From an uncultured Pseudomonas sp. (GTDB lineage Bacteria > Pseudomonadota > Gammaproteobacteria > Pseudomonadales > Pseudomonadaceae): DNA of 42,574 bases. Numbering within the stretch: the stretch's first letter is position 1; every line of letters starts with the position of its first letter. The stretch lies in the NCBI RefSeq assembly GCF_946885885.1, contig NZ_CAMPHN010000022.1, positions 1 to 42,574 of the forward strand. The letters are read 5' to 3'. Positions 26,009 to 34,789 of this stretch are shown here, piece by piece. Position numbers and translations under genes: made by a program. The notes under the pieces are model-generated. The model was not told where the DNA came from, made no database searches, and saw only the letters and a list, made by a program, of their open reading frames with translations.

Positions 26009-26995
26009 ATGGCGCGTAGTGGCATCAACAAGGCGTTAGTGCAGAAGGCCCGGGAGACCCTCCTGGCACGAGGGGTGCGCCCCAGCATTGACGCCGTGCG
26101 TATCGAACTGGGGAATACGGGGTCGAAAAGCACCATTCAACGCTACCTCAAAGAACTCGATACACCTGTGTCCGAAGGCCCGGGCTTGAACGAAGAGATC
26201 GCCAGCTTCATCTCCGCTCTCGCCGACCGACTCCGTCAGGAGGCCGAAGCCTCCGTCGCGGCGGAGCGTGACGCGGTCGCTCGCCAACAGCAGGAATACC
26301 GCAGCCATCGGCAGTTCAGTATCGAGCGGATCGAGCAGTTGCGACTGGACAACGACCAGTTACGGCTTCAACTCGACAGCCTGAACACCGACTGCGGTCT
26401 CCTACGCAGCCAACTCCATAGCTATGAAGTTGATCGCTCTCGGTTGCTGGAAGCCCAGGCAGGCTTGCAACACCTCCTGGATGAACGCGCCGCTCAAGTG
26501 CGCTCGTTGGAAGATAAACATCAGCATGCGCGTGATGCGTTGGCCCATTTCCGCGAAGCCAACCAAGTGCAGCGCGACCAAGAACTGCAGCGCCATGACA
26601 ATCAGATTCAGCACCTACAAACTGAAATCCGGACACTTCAGTACACACTGTCAGCACGATTAGAAGAGCTTGCTGCATTGAATCGGGATAACGAGCGGCT
26701 GCTAGCCACCAACAATGATCATGTCAAGCAACAACGCCTTCTGGCGCAGGAACTACAAAAACAACGCACTGCCATCAACGCCCTACAACAAGACTTGATC
26801 AACCGGCAGACCGAACTTGCTGCGTTAGAAGAGCGTCTCAAGCAAAAGCAAGCTGAGATGACACGCATGCAGCAACTAGGTGAGCAGCAGCGGGCGCAAC
26901 TACTGCAGTTACAAAAACACCTCCTGAAACACTCCATTGCGACCGAGATTCCGGAAATCGAACCCGCACGAACACTAACCAATAGCGACACCTAA
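26009..26995 (+). CDS. tnpT: TnpT-like protein: KfrA_N DNA-binding domain plus long coiled coil
   Basis: The N-terminal 70 residues (MARSGINKALVQKARETLLA, then PSIDAVRIELGNTGSKSTI) match the KfrA_N winged-helix domain of plasmid partition-related regulators. Nearly all of the remaining 250 residues are a Gln/Leu/Glu-rich coiled coil (LQAEIRTLQ-type heptads), implying a long dimer. In Tn4651-type transposons the accessory protein TnpT binds the rst site and helps TnpS resolve cointegrates; size, composition and divergent position fit. The ATG at 26009 is chosen because the conserved domain starts there; the frame extends 40 residues further upstream through the intergenic repeats. Confidence 0.75.
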   Translation: MARSGINKALVQKARETLLARGVRPSIDAVRIELGNTGSKSTIQRYLKELDTPVSEGPGLNEEIASFISALADRLRQEAEASVAAERDAVARQQQEYRSHRQFSIERIEQLRLDNDQLRLQLDSLNTDCGLLRSQLHSYEVDRSRLLEAQAGLQHLLDERAAQVRSLEDKHQHARDALAHFREANQVQRDQELQRHDNQIQHLQTEIRTLQYTLSARLEELAALNRDNERLLATNNDHVKQQRLLAQELQKQRTAINALQQDLINRQTELAALEERLKQKQAEMTRMQQLGEQQRAQLLQLQKHLLKHSIATEIPEIEPARTLTNSDT

Positions 26996-27085
26996 GATAG
27001 CAGGTGACACAGACAAGCTCTCGAACACAACTAGCAATAAGCCAATTTAAAGCGATATCGTCCGAATGTGGTCGTAGCACTCGCC

Positions 27086-28045
27086 TTAGACGACTGAGCT
27101 GTCTTCACCGCGAAAATTTTCCAATTTCCAGCGAAGTGATTGTATCTCTTTCTGCCATTCACCCAGCGCGCACACTTGACGGCGTATCCGTGCCGCAATC
27201 CAATCAGGTTTTCTACAGCGCAGCAGTTCTGGAAGCTGTTTGAAGTCACGTGGATGGTTAATCAGCATCGCCATAAATATCAGTAAATCTCGCCCATTAT
27301 CGTCGAACCATCCGCTACTCGTTAGCTCGCCGATGAGTTGACGGTACTCGTCCACCCCAGCCTGGAAGTATTCTGATGAGTGCGGCCAGTCAGAATGATT
27401 TCTGAGCTCGTAAAGATCTTGACGCCGAATAAGTTCATCAACTACTTGGTAGAGTTCTTCGGAAATATACGATAACGGAGAGGTAACGCAGAGCACCTGC
27501 AGATATTTGGTAAACAAAAGACTAGCACGCACTCGACTTGCGGCATACCAGATCGACTTTGTTCGAATTATTAGAAATAAAATGCTCAAATAATTTAGTG
27601 ACACACACCTCGACAACCAGCTCATCCCCTTGGATGTAGCAAGATCCAACCTGAGTTCCTCACCAATCTCGTTAGATAGCGCCCCCCAGGAGGCCTCACC
27701 CCGAGCGTCGTTGCACAGAGTCGGCCAAAGAATGTTGCTCAACACCTCACGAAGAAGTGGGAAACGTACGGTTAACTCCACCTGCAGGTCTTCGGAAAGG
27801 ACCCGTCCTTTAAAAAACAACCTCCAGCTTTTGTCACTTCGCTCACAGTAACCATGCCCACACTGGCGCTCATACCAGCGCGCCACGGCGGCTCCGGTGT
27901 GGTCGACTCCAGCCTGTTCCGCCAACGTATGGATCAACAGCTTGCCCAAGGCCTGCCGGATAGGCGATTCAAGTTCACGAGGCGTGTAGTAAGGCGCGGT
28001 GTACACGGCATGTTTCCCCTGGGCACAAGATGTAATTCCGTACAT
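27086..28045 (-). CDS. Hypothetical protein, 319 aa, divergent from tnsA
   Basis: I do not recognise the family. The protein is soluble, helical, and contains ARWYERQCGHGYCERSDKSW, a short Cys/His cluster, near residues 55-75, and an aromatic-rich middle (SLNYLSILFLIIRTKSIWYAA) that could be a buried helix. The ATG at 28045 lies inside an inverted repeat and has no evident ribosome-binding site, so the start is uncertain. It is transcribed away from the Tn7-like operon and its 3' end faces tnpT. It may be cargo or an accessory gene of the Tn7-like element, or a separate passenger. Confidence 0.6.
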   Translation of the reverse strand: MYGITSCAQGKHAVYTAPYYTPRELESPIRQALGKLLIHTLAEQAGVDHTGAAVARWYERQCGHGYCERSDKSWRLFFKGRVLSEDLQVELTVRFPLLREVLSNILWPTLCNDARGEASWGALSNEIGEELRLDLATSKGMSWLSRCVSLNYLSILFLIIRTKSIWYAASRVRASLLFTKYLQVLCVTSPLSYISEELYQVVDELIRRQDLYELRNHSDWPHSSEYFQAGVDEYRQLIGELTSSGWFDDNGRDLLIFMAMLINHPRDFKQLPELLRCRKPDWIAARIRRQVCALGEWQKEIQSLRWKLENFRGEDSSVV

Positions 28046-28060
28046 AAGGGTTTAGTACGG
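28038..28060. promoter_or_regulatory. Inverted repeat ccgtac/gtacgg, candidate operator
   Basis: The 6-bp arms (28038-28043 and 28055-28060), separated by 11 bp, overlap the start of the minus-strand hypothetical gene and could bind a repressor controlling it. Confidence 0.35.
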
Positions 28061-28223
28061 TTTGGTGTACTCGGTGAGGTCGCCGACGCATGCGAAAACT
28101 TTTTAACCCGAGATAGAGCGGTTTTGGCGCCATAGCAGGGGCTAGCGGGAGTATGAGCAGAAGGGGATGCTAATAGTACGCGGGTATCGTTCCGCAGTCC
28201 GCGAAGCCTCTTTTAGCGGTTAT

Positions 28224-28250
28224 TCTCGGACAAGGCGAAAGTGTCCGAGA
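28224..28250. promoter_or_regulatory. Inverted repeat tctcggaca/tgtccgaga at the tnsA start
   Basis: Perfect 9-bp arms (28224-28232 and 28242-28250) with a 9-bp loop span the GTG at 28241. It could be an operator, an mRNA hairpin limiting tnsA translation, or a transposase binding site near the element end. If the hairpin forms, translation may start at the ATG at 28334 instead. Confidence 0.5.
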
Positions 28251-28993
28251 GAGCGCCCACACATCAACGATGGGGGGAGCCAAAACCCTGGGCAAAGACA
28301 ACCCGCAGACTCGACTCGGGAGCGTGGGCCGCTATGATCTCAATACCGGATGAGCTGAAAAGCACACTTTCCTTGTTGCCAGGCCCCCAACTCCGCCGGG
28401 GTAAGTACGGTAAGCACATCACCTTTATTCCTTCACGCAAGAACGGAGGAAACGTCGCCTGTGAGTCTCTACTCGAAACCGCGTTTTGTTTGGAGCTAGA
28501 ACGCCTCTCGATCATCTCTACCTACCAATCGCAGCCATTCACTCTGGCACTAACTCACAGCCAGCAACGCTACACGCCAGACTTCGCAGCAAAACTTCGG
28601 GACAAGCGCGTGGTCGTCTATGAAATTAAAACGAATTCGGCACTAAACGACCCCCCAACGCGCGACCGACTGAGCTACTTTCAGACACTCTTCGCTCAAT
28701 GTGGCTATCCGTTGGAGTGCATTGGTGACAGCCAATTTTGGCACCCTGTCAGGACACCGAACCTACACTGGCTCTATCACAAGAGCTTTGGGGCTGATCG
28801 GCGATCTGCCTCCCATGTTTCATCGCTAATCTACGAGTCACCACGGCGGAAGTTAGCTGTCCAGGAACTCTTGGACAACCACGCCCTCCCCCAGGACATT
28901 GCTTTTGCAGTGTTCTATGGACTTGTTGTATCCGATCTTCAGCGCCCTTTTAACATCCGGACACAGCTTCAGTGCAGAGACGACCATGCATAG
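28241..28993 (+). CDS. tnsA: TnsA-like endonuclease
   Basis: A 250-residue protein with the TnsA N-terminal nuclease core: ACESLLETAFCLELE (catalytic Glu near 75), QRYTPDFAA (Asp near 112) and VVVYEIKTN (ExK near 128), the E...D...ExK order of TnsA. In Tn7-like elements TnsA cuts the 5' ends of the transposon so that movement is cut-and-paste rather than replicative. The C-terminal 80 residues look winged-helix-like (YESPRRKLAVQELLDNHAL) and would contact TnsB or TnsC. A GTG at 28241 opens the frame; an ATG at 28334 is a possible alternative that would still include the catalytic core. The stop overlaps the tnsB start by 8 bp. Confidence 0.85.
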   Translation: MSERAPTHQRWGEPKPWAKTTRRLDSGAWAAMISIPDELKSTLSLLPGPQLRRGKYGKHITFIPSRKNGGNVACESLLETAFCLELERLSIISTYQSQPFTLALTHSQQRYTPDFAAKLRDKRVVVYEIKTNSALNDPPTRDRLSYFQTLFAQCGYPLECIGDSQFWHPVRTPNLHWLYHKSFGADRRSASHVSSLIYESPRRKLAVQELLDNHALPQDIAFAVFYGLVVSDLQRPFNIRTQLQCRDDHA

Positions 28994-30968
28994 TGAGTGC
29001 GAGTGCGAGTGCGAGTGCGAGTGCGAAGGTGACAGCAATAGTGACCGCGCCGATAGCTTGGAACTCAAGGTTGGCGAACGCTACCAATACCGTATGCAGT
29101 TGTTTGAGATCATCGCCATTACTGGAAAACGCATTCAACTCAGGAGTGTGCAGCAACGAAGAAATATTTGCTTCCAAAGTTACGACACACTGGTTATAGC
29201 GCACCGCAGAGGATATTTCCTCAAAGTACAAGAGGCGCCCTTACTGGCAGAAGCCAACAAGATCATTGCCGGCCTTACAGAAAAAATCCGGGGGCGATTA
29301 AATAGACGCTTGGCCTACGTCCTCGGCGTTCTGAAAGAACTTACTGGGTCTTTACCGAAAGAGCGAACCGAAGAGCTCTCAGTGAAAATCGGAGCTCAAA
29401 TCGGTGATGCATACCCCCCAAGCTACACCAGCATATACAATTGGACGACAACCTACCTTCGTTCCGGAGAGAATCCAATATCGCTGATATCTTTGCGAGC
29501 TAAAAAGAGGACGTACAGGATACAGAAACAGCCAGAGGAAATTCAGGACCTCATAAACCACAATATTGAGCTACTGTACCATTCAGAGACACCTGCAACT
29601 ATTAGCGCAGTAGTTGAAGCGATAACGTTCAGTATTGAAGACCTTAATAGCAAGCGATCTAGCTCCGATCAATTGATAGTACCTAGCGAGTCTACGCTTC
29701 GCCGAATTATCCGCGAGCTCGACAAGTACGAAACAGAATTTCATCAATTTGGTCGACGCACCGCAGTCAAGAATCAAAGTTGGAGCAAGAAGATTCGTAG
29801 ACTGCGACGCTTACTAGAGCGTGTAGAGTGTGACACCCAAGTTTTAGATATTATTGTCGTCAATGCATATGGTGAAGTCCTGGGCAGACCTTATTTGACA
29901 GTTGCCCTTGACGTCCGTTCGCGACGCATCATCGGCTGGGACATTTCCTTAAACCCTCCCAGCATCGAGAAAACGATACGCGCGATCAAAATGTCACTTT
30001 CTAGCGAACATGAACGCAACGGCCTGGCCATGCTCTACGTCGCAGATAATGGCCCTGAGTTTGTTGCCAAAAAACTTCGTGACTGCCTGACCTTGCTGGG
30101 TGCCGAAATCACGTTCTGCGAGCCCGGAGAGCCTAACCAGAAGCCATTCGTTGAGCGGTGGTTCAGGACGCTTACGACTGGACTTATCCATCACATGAAA
30201 GGAACTACATTTTCTAATATTCAAGAACGGGGAGAGTATGATTCAGAAGCCGAAGCCATCTTCACCTTGGAACAAGTTCGTGAGAGCTTCCAAGACTGGC
30301 TAAATTCTGTCTACCACAGTGACTTTCATCTTGGCTTAGGCACATCTCCGGATATATTTTGGGAATCCCATGCAGACCCCGCCTTCCCTGCAAAAAGATA
30401 CTCCCAAAAAGATCTCAAAATGCTGTTCCTTAGTAGGAAGGTCGCTACCCCGGCTAATGGCCGCATAGGTTTTGATCACTTGCAATGGACCGGCCCCGCC
30501 GTAGCTTACCTCAGCACATTGAATAGTAAAAAAGACAAACTTACACTTTACTATGACACCAGTGAACTTGGCACCGCCTGGGTGTGCCATCCTGATGCCT
30601 CGGACGACATATATAGCATCGATGCTGTTGACCCTGACTACCAAACCGGCTTAACCATGCACATGCACCGATTGGTTATGGCCGAACTGAAAGAGAAGGA
30701 ACGTACATTCGATTTTCGAGAAGCGAGAGATAATCGTGTACGAATCAACCTCAGGCTAGCTAACTCCAAAGGAAAGCGCGCCCGAAAAAAACAGGCTCGA
30801 TCGGAAGAAAGCGGTTCATCCAATTCTAGCCAAACCATTGCAAATAATGGATCGGTCAAGAAATCAAAGACTCGATCCAAAATAGACCCCAAAAAGCACT
30901 TAACCAACAGCCAGATTCCTGCTGTCGCTCAAGTCATGGAGGTGCGCCATGAGCAATGGCATAGATGA
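28986..30968 (+). CDS. tnsB: TnsB/TniA-like DDE transposase
   Basis: A 660-residue Mu/Tn7-family transposase. After N-terminal HTH regions (NRRLAYVLGVLKELTGSLP; PSYTSIYNWTTTYL) comes an RNase H-fold rve domain with Asp in VECDTQVLDI (near 283), Asp in YVADNGPEF (near 354) and Glu in KPFVERWFRT (near 390); the last two are 36 positions apart, the DD35E spacing. A Mu-C-like beta domain and a basic Lys/Arg-rich tail follow, as expected for TnsC contact. The ATG at 28986 is preferred because it overlaps the tnsA stop and agrees with coupled translation. It begins with MHSECECECECECEG, an (Glu-Cys)5 repeat unlike the rest of the protein. Confidence 0.92.
   Translation: MHSECECECECECEGDSNSDRADSLELKVGERYQYRMQLFEIIAITGKRIQLRSVQQRRNICFQSYDTLVIAHRRGYFLKVQEAPLLAEANKIIAGLTEKIRGRLNRRLAYVLGVLKELTGSLPKERTEELSVKIGAQIGDAYPPSYTSIYNWTTTYLRSGENPISLISLRAKKRTYRIQKQPEEIQDLINHNIELLYHSETPATISAVVEAITFSIEDLNSKRSSSDQLIVPSESTLRRIIRELDKYETEFHQFGRRTAVKNQSWSKKIRRLRRLLERVECDTQVLDIIVVNAYGEVLGRPYLTVALDVRSRRIIGWDISLNPPSIEKTIRAIKMSLSSEHERNGLAMLYVADNGPEFVAKKLRDCLTLLGAEITFCEPGEPNQKPFVERWFRTLTTGLIHHMKGTTFSNIQERGEYDSEAEAIFTLEQVRESFQDWLNSVYHSDFHLGLGTSPDIFWESHADPAFPAKRYSQKDLKMLFLSRKVATPANGRIGFDHLQWTGPAVAYLSTLNSKKDKLTLYYDTSELGTAWVCHPDASDDIYSIDAVDPDYQTGLTMHMHRLVMAELKEKERTFDFREARDNRVRINLRLANSKGKRARKKQARSEESGSSNSSQTIANNGSVKKSKTRSKIDPKKHLTNSQIPAVAQVMEVRHEQWHR
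28995..29024 (+). repeat. Hexanucleotide microsatellite (gagtgc)5 in tnsB
   Basis: Five perfect copies of gagtgc lie at codons 4-13 of tnsB and encode Glu-Cys dipeptides. The 6-bp unit keeps the frame, so copy-number change would alter the length of the acidic/cysteine tail without ending the protein. Confidence 0.95.
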
Positions 30969-31899
30969 GATTGATAAGAAAATCAGATTGTTTGAGACGA
31001 AAATTGTCTTTTATCCCAGCTTTCGAACAGCCTACGCACTCCTCGAAAAATCCGTGGAGTGTACCCGGCGCCGAGGTATTCCTTCATCCGCCATTCTCAT
31101 CGGCCCTTCAGGAAGCGGAAAATCAACTCTACGTGAATTGTTTTGCGAAATATATTCAAGATCAAAATTAGAAGTTAGTACTGACGGGTTATACCAAACC
31201 ATCCCTGCGCTTCAGTGCGAGGTTCCTGCAGAAGCAACCATAAAGTCGTTTGCAAAAGAACTACTGATTGGCTTGCAGTGCCCGGATCCTCAAGGAGACA
31301 CCGTTGACCTAGAGTTCCGCATTCTTGAACTCCTGAAAACATGCCGAACAGCATTCGTTATTATTGATGAATTCCATTTACTAGCTAGACCAGAAACCAT
31401 AAAGACAGCGAAACATGTAACAGACTGGCTCCTCAGCCTGCTTAACAGATCCAAGATACCCATAATATTAGTTGGATATGCAGACTGTAAGGAAGTTATA
31501 TACAGAAACCCCGCACTTGCTAGGCGCTACCCATTCATTGCAGAACTTCAGCACCTGGCTTTTGACGAGCGTAAAGACTCAGACTACATACTAACGCTGC
31601 AATGTTTAGATCAAGAACTCTACAAAATAGGAGACTTAAGAAAAGGGCTCCACCTAACTGACCCGACTATTTCCACGCGATTATTCTTAGCAACGCAAGG
31701 AAACCTCGAGTACTTAAGATTGATACTCTCAAATGCCTTTCAAATATGCCTTGAACGTGGAGACCGGGTACTAGGCCTCTCAGACTTTATCGAAGCCTGT
31801 TCATTTATTGAGCTAGAATCCAGCCTATCCAAAGACGATAATCCCTTTGAACTTAGCCTTACCAAAAGTTACTCCATCATCCAAGATGGCCTTAGATGA
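30949..31899 (+). CDS. tnsC: TnsC/TniB-like AAA+ ATPase
   Basis: A 316-residue AAA+ ATPase with Walker A GPSGSGKST near 52-60, Walker B FVIIDEFHLLAR near 136-147, sensor-1-like IPIILVGYADC and an arginine in NPALARRYPF as a likely finger. TnsC proteins polymerise on target DNA with ATP and pass the target chosen by TniQ/TnsD to the TnsAB transposase. ggaggt stands 6 bp before the ATG, inside the end of tnsB, and the stop overlaps the tniQ start by 4 bp. The length fits the short TniB/TnsC of Tn5053-like and Tn7-like systems rather than the longer TnsC of Tn7 itself. Confidence 0.9.
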   Translation: MSNGIDEIDKKIRLFETKIVFYPSFRTAYALLEKSVECTRRRGIPSSAILIGPSGSGKSTLRELFCEIYSRSKLEVSTDGLYQTIPALQCEVPAEATIKSFAKELLIGLQCPDPQGDTVDLEFRILELLKTCRTAFVIIDEFHLLARPETIKTAKHVTDWLLSLLNRSKIPIILVGYADCKEVIYRNPALARRYPFIAELQHLAFDERKDSDYILTLQCLDQELYKIGDLRKGLHLTDPTISTRLFLATQGNLEYLRLILSNAFQICLERGDRVLGLSDFIEACSFIELESSLSKDDNPFELSLTKSYSIIQDGLR

Positions 31900-34211
31900 A
31901 GAACCTTGCCTTTATTCCGCTCCCCCTACCAGAGGAAAGCCCTACAAGCTTGCTGAAACGGGCGGCAATCAGAAACGGCTACCGCTCCATTGATAGATTT
32001 ATTTCATTTCACTTTCACAACTTGCCTGTCCGATTCAACTTACTGAGGCAAGACTCTATTGTAACGGAAAATCTAGGCCATCAAGCCGGCGAGTATGCTG
32101 AGCTATTAAAACTCGGTTTCTACAAAGCTACCCACAGGGTGCTTTCAAATTCAAACCTAATAATCAACAATATTGAAGTCAAAAAAAGCCTGATCCGATT
32201 CAAGGGAGCCGCCATTTGTAGCGAATGCTGTAGTGAGGGCTGGGAAAAAATCACAAAAGATTTCGCATTAGCAGAAAATTGCCCATACCATTGCCGAAAA
32301 TACCTACTCTCTTGCCCAAAGTGCCAACGCAGTTTCACGTGGCGCAATCAAATAACAACCGAGTGCAAATGTGGAGAGAAAATCACGTCCCCTCGATGCT
32401 CCGAAGCGGAAGCTCGACCGGAGAAACAATTACTGAGATTACTCAGAAGCAACTCTCAGCACTCATTTGATTTGTTCACCTCCACACTTCATAGCCTTAG
32501 TCTAGGAAGCCAGAATAGTAACCCATCCATAAATAGGAGAGTATTTTCGACTGCATTATCCATCGCCCTTGAAGATATGGAGATAATCGTCCCAAGCCTT
32601 CAGAACCTATTCAGTAGAATAGATCTCGCTGACAGTAGCCTCATTGCCGCCAAGCTAAGTCAACTCACCCCACCACACATCAAATCATTCATATTAAACC
32701 AGCTATCCAGTGGTATACCTACCCCTCAGCATCCTTCGGGCATGACTCTCGCCTTAACCACACAACAGCTTCTTAATCATTTCGGCATAAACAACAAACA
32801 GTGGAAAATTATTCGCGAGCACAAACTGTTCCCCCAAAAAGATAAAAGGTGCCCCACCTTCAACCAACAAGAGGCAGCAACAATAAAGCACATTATTGAA
32901 TTGATAACCTGGAGGCGCAGGCTTGCTCCCCCGAAGAAGGAAATAGACAAATTTATCGACCTACCCACTGCAGCCCAACATCTAAAGGTATGCAAACATG
33001 TACTCAGAGAGCTGGTAAATTCCGGCTTGCTCGGCAAGAAGCACACGCCAACTAAAGGCCCTCAGGAAATTTCATCAGCCGCAGTCCGAAACTTCTATCG
33101 CAAATATGTGTGCGTTCAAACAATTGCCCACGAAACAAATTCCACCATCAATACCATTAAGACAATAGTTAAGAAATTAGCCATCACGACAATTCCACTG
33201 GCTCATAATTCAAAATTCACCACCGTGATTTCGAGAGATTCTGAAAAGCAAGTAATCGCAAATCTCAACGAAAGCGCCCCACCACATACGCGTGAGGCAC
33301 AGCACAAATTCTCCGCTAAACTTCCAGCAGTAGAAAGTAACGAAAGATCTAACTATTACAGCACATCAGAAGTTAGCAAATTACTTAAGCTTGACAGAAC
33401 AACGATAAGACAATTTATAAGAAATGGCGTACTGAAGGCCACTCACAAGGCCAAATTTGGAGAATACTTGACACCCAAAGCTGAAGTGAGAAATTTTAAT
33501 AAGAAATATATAGGCGTATCCGAGGTATCTAAAATTCTTCTACTCCCCCGCAATAAGACCACCGCAATACTTGCTACCCACGGGACCATTCCAGTAACTG
33601 GACAAACCGTCGACAGTGGCGATACAACATTATTCGACAGAAGCAGTATATGCAAAGAAAAAATCATAACAACAAGAACCAATGCTAAGATTTTCTACAG
33701 AGAGCACTTAAGCAACAGATTGGTTAAGTTCTCCGAGGCATGCTCCTTGACCGGAACGACAAGAACAAGTCTGTCCATGCTTACGAAAGCAATCATCCTC
33801 CCCTACCGCCAGAAGCATTACCAATCAATAAGGAAATTCTCATCCATCGAACTTAAAGCAATAAATAGTTATCTTAAAAAAATAACCCCAGCATCAAGAA
33901 TATTAGACCAATACATAATACCACCTAAATCCTTCAGCAAACTTTTTCTCCTTAGCAACTACATTAAGCGCATCAAGATAAATGGCATCCTATACCTAGA
34001 ACCTGAAGACAAAATTAAAGTTATCAAAGTCCTAGAAAAATTCTGCACATGCACTCAGGCAGACTCTATTCTAGGTGCCACTCCGAGGTTCACAAGAAAT
34101 CTCATTAAATGCGGAAAGATTGAAATTGCAGATCCCCCCAGCGGCATCCCATTATCCCCCAGCCTACTAGAGAGAAAGCTAGTACTAAAATTTAAAAACA
34201 AAAACAGCTAA
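31896..34211 (+). CDS. tniQ: TniQ/TnsD-like target selector with C-terminal HTH repeat array
   Basis: The N-terminal 160 residues form a TniQ domain: IPLPLPEESPTSLLKRAA at the start and Cys/His fingers CSECCSEGW, CPYHC, LSCPKCQRSF and CKCG. After a helical middle the protein carries at least seven helix-turn-helix-like units starting near residues 287, 354, 404, 487, 538, 608 and 717, of the excisionase type (tSEVSKLLKLDRTTIRQFIR). Several are joined by similar connectors (VRNFYRKY, VRNFNKKY, AKIFYREH). At 771 residues it is much longer than TniQ of Tn5053. I infer that the array reads a long DNA target, as the TnsD C-terminus reads attTn7. It is the last gene of the operon. Confidence 0.88.
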   Translation: MKNLAFIPLPLPEESPTSLLKRAAIRNGYRSIDRFISFHFHNLPVRFNLLRQDSIVTENLGHQAGEYAELLKLGFYKATHRVLSNSNLIINNIEVKKSLIRFKGAAICSECCSEGWEKITKDFALAENCPYHCRKYLLSCPKCQRSFTWRNQITTECKCGEKITSPRCSEAEARPEKQLLRLLRSNSQHSFDLFTSTLHSLSLGSQNSNPSINRRVFSTALSIALEDMEIIVPSLQNLFSRIDLADSSLIAAKLSQLTPPHIKSFILNQLSSGIPTPQHPSGMTLALTTQQLLNHFGINNKQWKIIREHKLFPQKDKRCPTFNQQEAATIKHIIELITWRRRLAPPKKEIDKFIDLPTAAQHLKVCKHVLRELVNSGLLGKKHTPTKGPQEISSAAVRNFYRKYVCVQTIAHETNSTINTIKTIVKKLAITTIPLAHNSKFTTVISRDSEKQVIANLNESAPPHTREAQHKFSAKLPAVESNERSNYYSTSEVSKLLKLDRTTIRQFIRNGVLKATHKAKFGEYLTPKAEVRNFNKKYIGVSEVSKILLLPRNKTTAILATHGTIPVTGQTVDSGDTTLFDRSSICKEKIITTRTNAKIFYREHLSNRLVKFSEACSLTGTTRTSLSMLTKAIILPYRQKHYQSIRKFSSIELKAINSYLKKITPASRILDQYIIPPKSFSKLFLLSNYIKRIKINGILYLEPEDKIKVIKVLEKFCTCTQADSILGATPRFTRNLIKCGKIEIADPPSGIPLSPSLLERKLVLKFKNKNS

Positions 34212-34789
34212 TTAATAAAAATCACACACTCTAAGCATTTATTAAATAGATCATCGGCACAACGCCTCGCACACATTAAAAGTGCAATCTCTGGCCACTT
34301 TCCTCATCGCGCGCACACTCGACGCTATTTGTCCTATCGCTGCTCTGGGACTACCGTTACGCTTTTTCGAGCGCCATCATACTCTCGTCAATCTGCGCTC
34401 AGGCGACCCTGAATTCAGCACTAGTTGACAGCGCAAATTTACGATTTCATTTTTCTGAAAATTCATTTCAGTTCTGACTGAAAAACACGCCATTAAGTCA
34501 TTGATTTACTTAATGGCGATTTCATTGCTCTCTGGAAATCTATGAAACGAACAGCGCAAGGATGCGCTGACTATCGAGAGATAGTGATTTCGAGGATGTA
34601 AAAACAAGAAGCCCACGGAAGCCTTCCTAGGGGCCGCCGTGGGTCTTGACCGTGTTTGAAAGCGAAGCCTGCAAGCACGGGCCGCGACTGAAGATTGAAC
34701 CTCAATTACGTAGCATTTGTGGAAATGCGCTGGGTGATTATGGTCATTCAACGGGTGGTGTCAACGACTTCGGACAAGAGGTATTCGCC
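34212..34789. other. Intergenic stretch, 578 bp, possible transposon end region
   Basis: AT-rich DNA after tniQ without a credible gene; it contains the hairpin at 34488-34518. One end of the Tn7-like element, or its first cargo promoter, might lie here, but I found no repeated terminal sites. Confidence 0.45.
34488..34518. repeat. Perfect 11-bp inverted repeat cgccattaagt/acttaatggcg
   Basis: The arms (34488-34498 and 34508-34518) are separated by 9 bp. No T-run follows, so it is more likely a binding site or a recombination-related structure than a terminator. Confidence 0.7.

Larger units (their letters stand above)
28241..34211 (+). mobile_element. Tn7-like transposition module tnsA-tnsB-tnsC-tniQ
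   Basis: Four genes in the order TnsA endonuclease, TnsB DDE transposase, TnsC/TniB AAA ATPase and TniQ target selector overlap one another by 8, 20 and 4 bp, forming a single operon with the order of Tn7. The AT-rich second half contrasts with the GC-richer chromosome-like genes on the right. The element ends could not be placed: I found no repeated TnsB-type sites flanking the operon, and no cas genes are present. The coordinates give only the gene cluster. Confidence 0.85.

Noticed and set aside
34451..34490. Possible Tn402/Tn5053-type 25-bp terminal repeat after tniQ (tcatttttctgaaaa string).
   Set aside because: The resemblance is limited to a short AT-rich string and no inverted partner was found.
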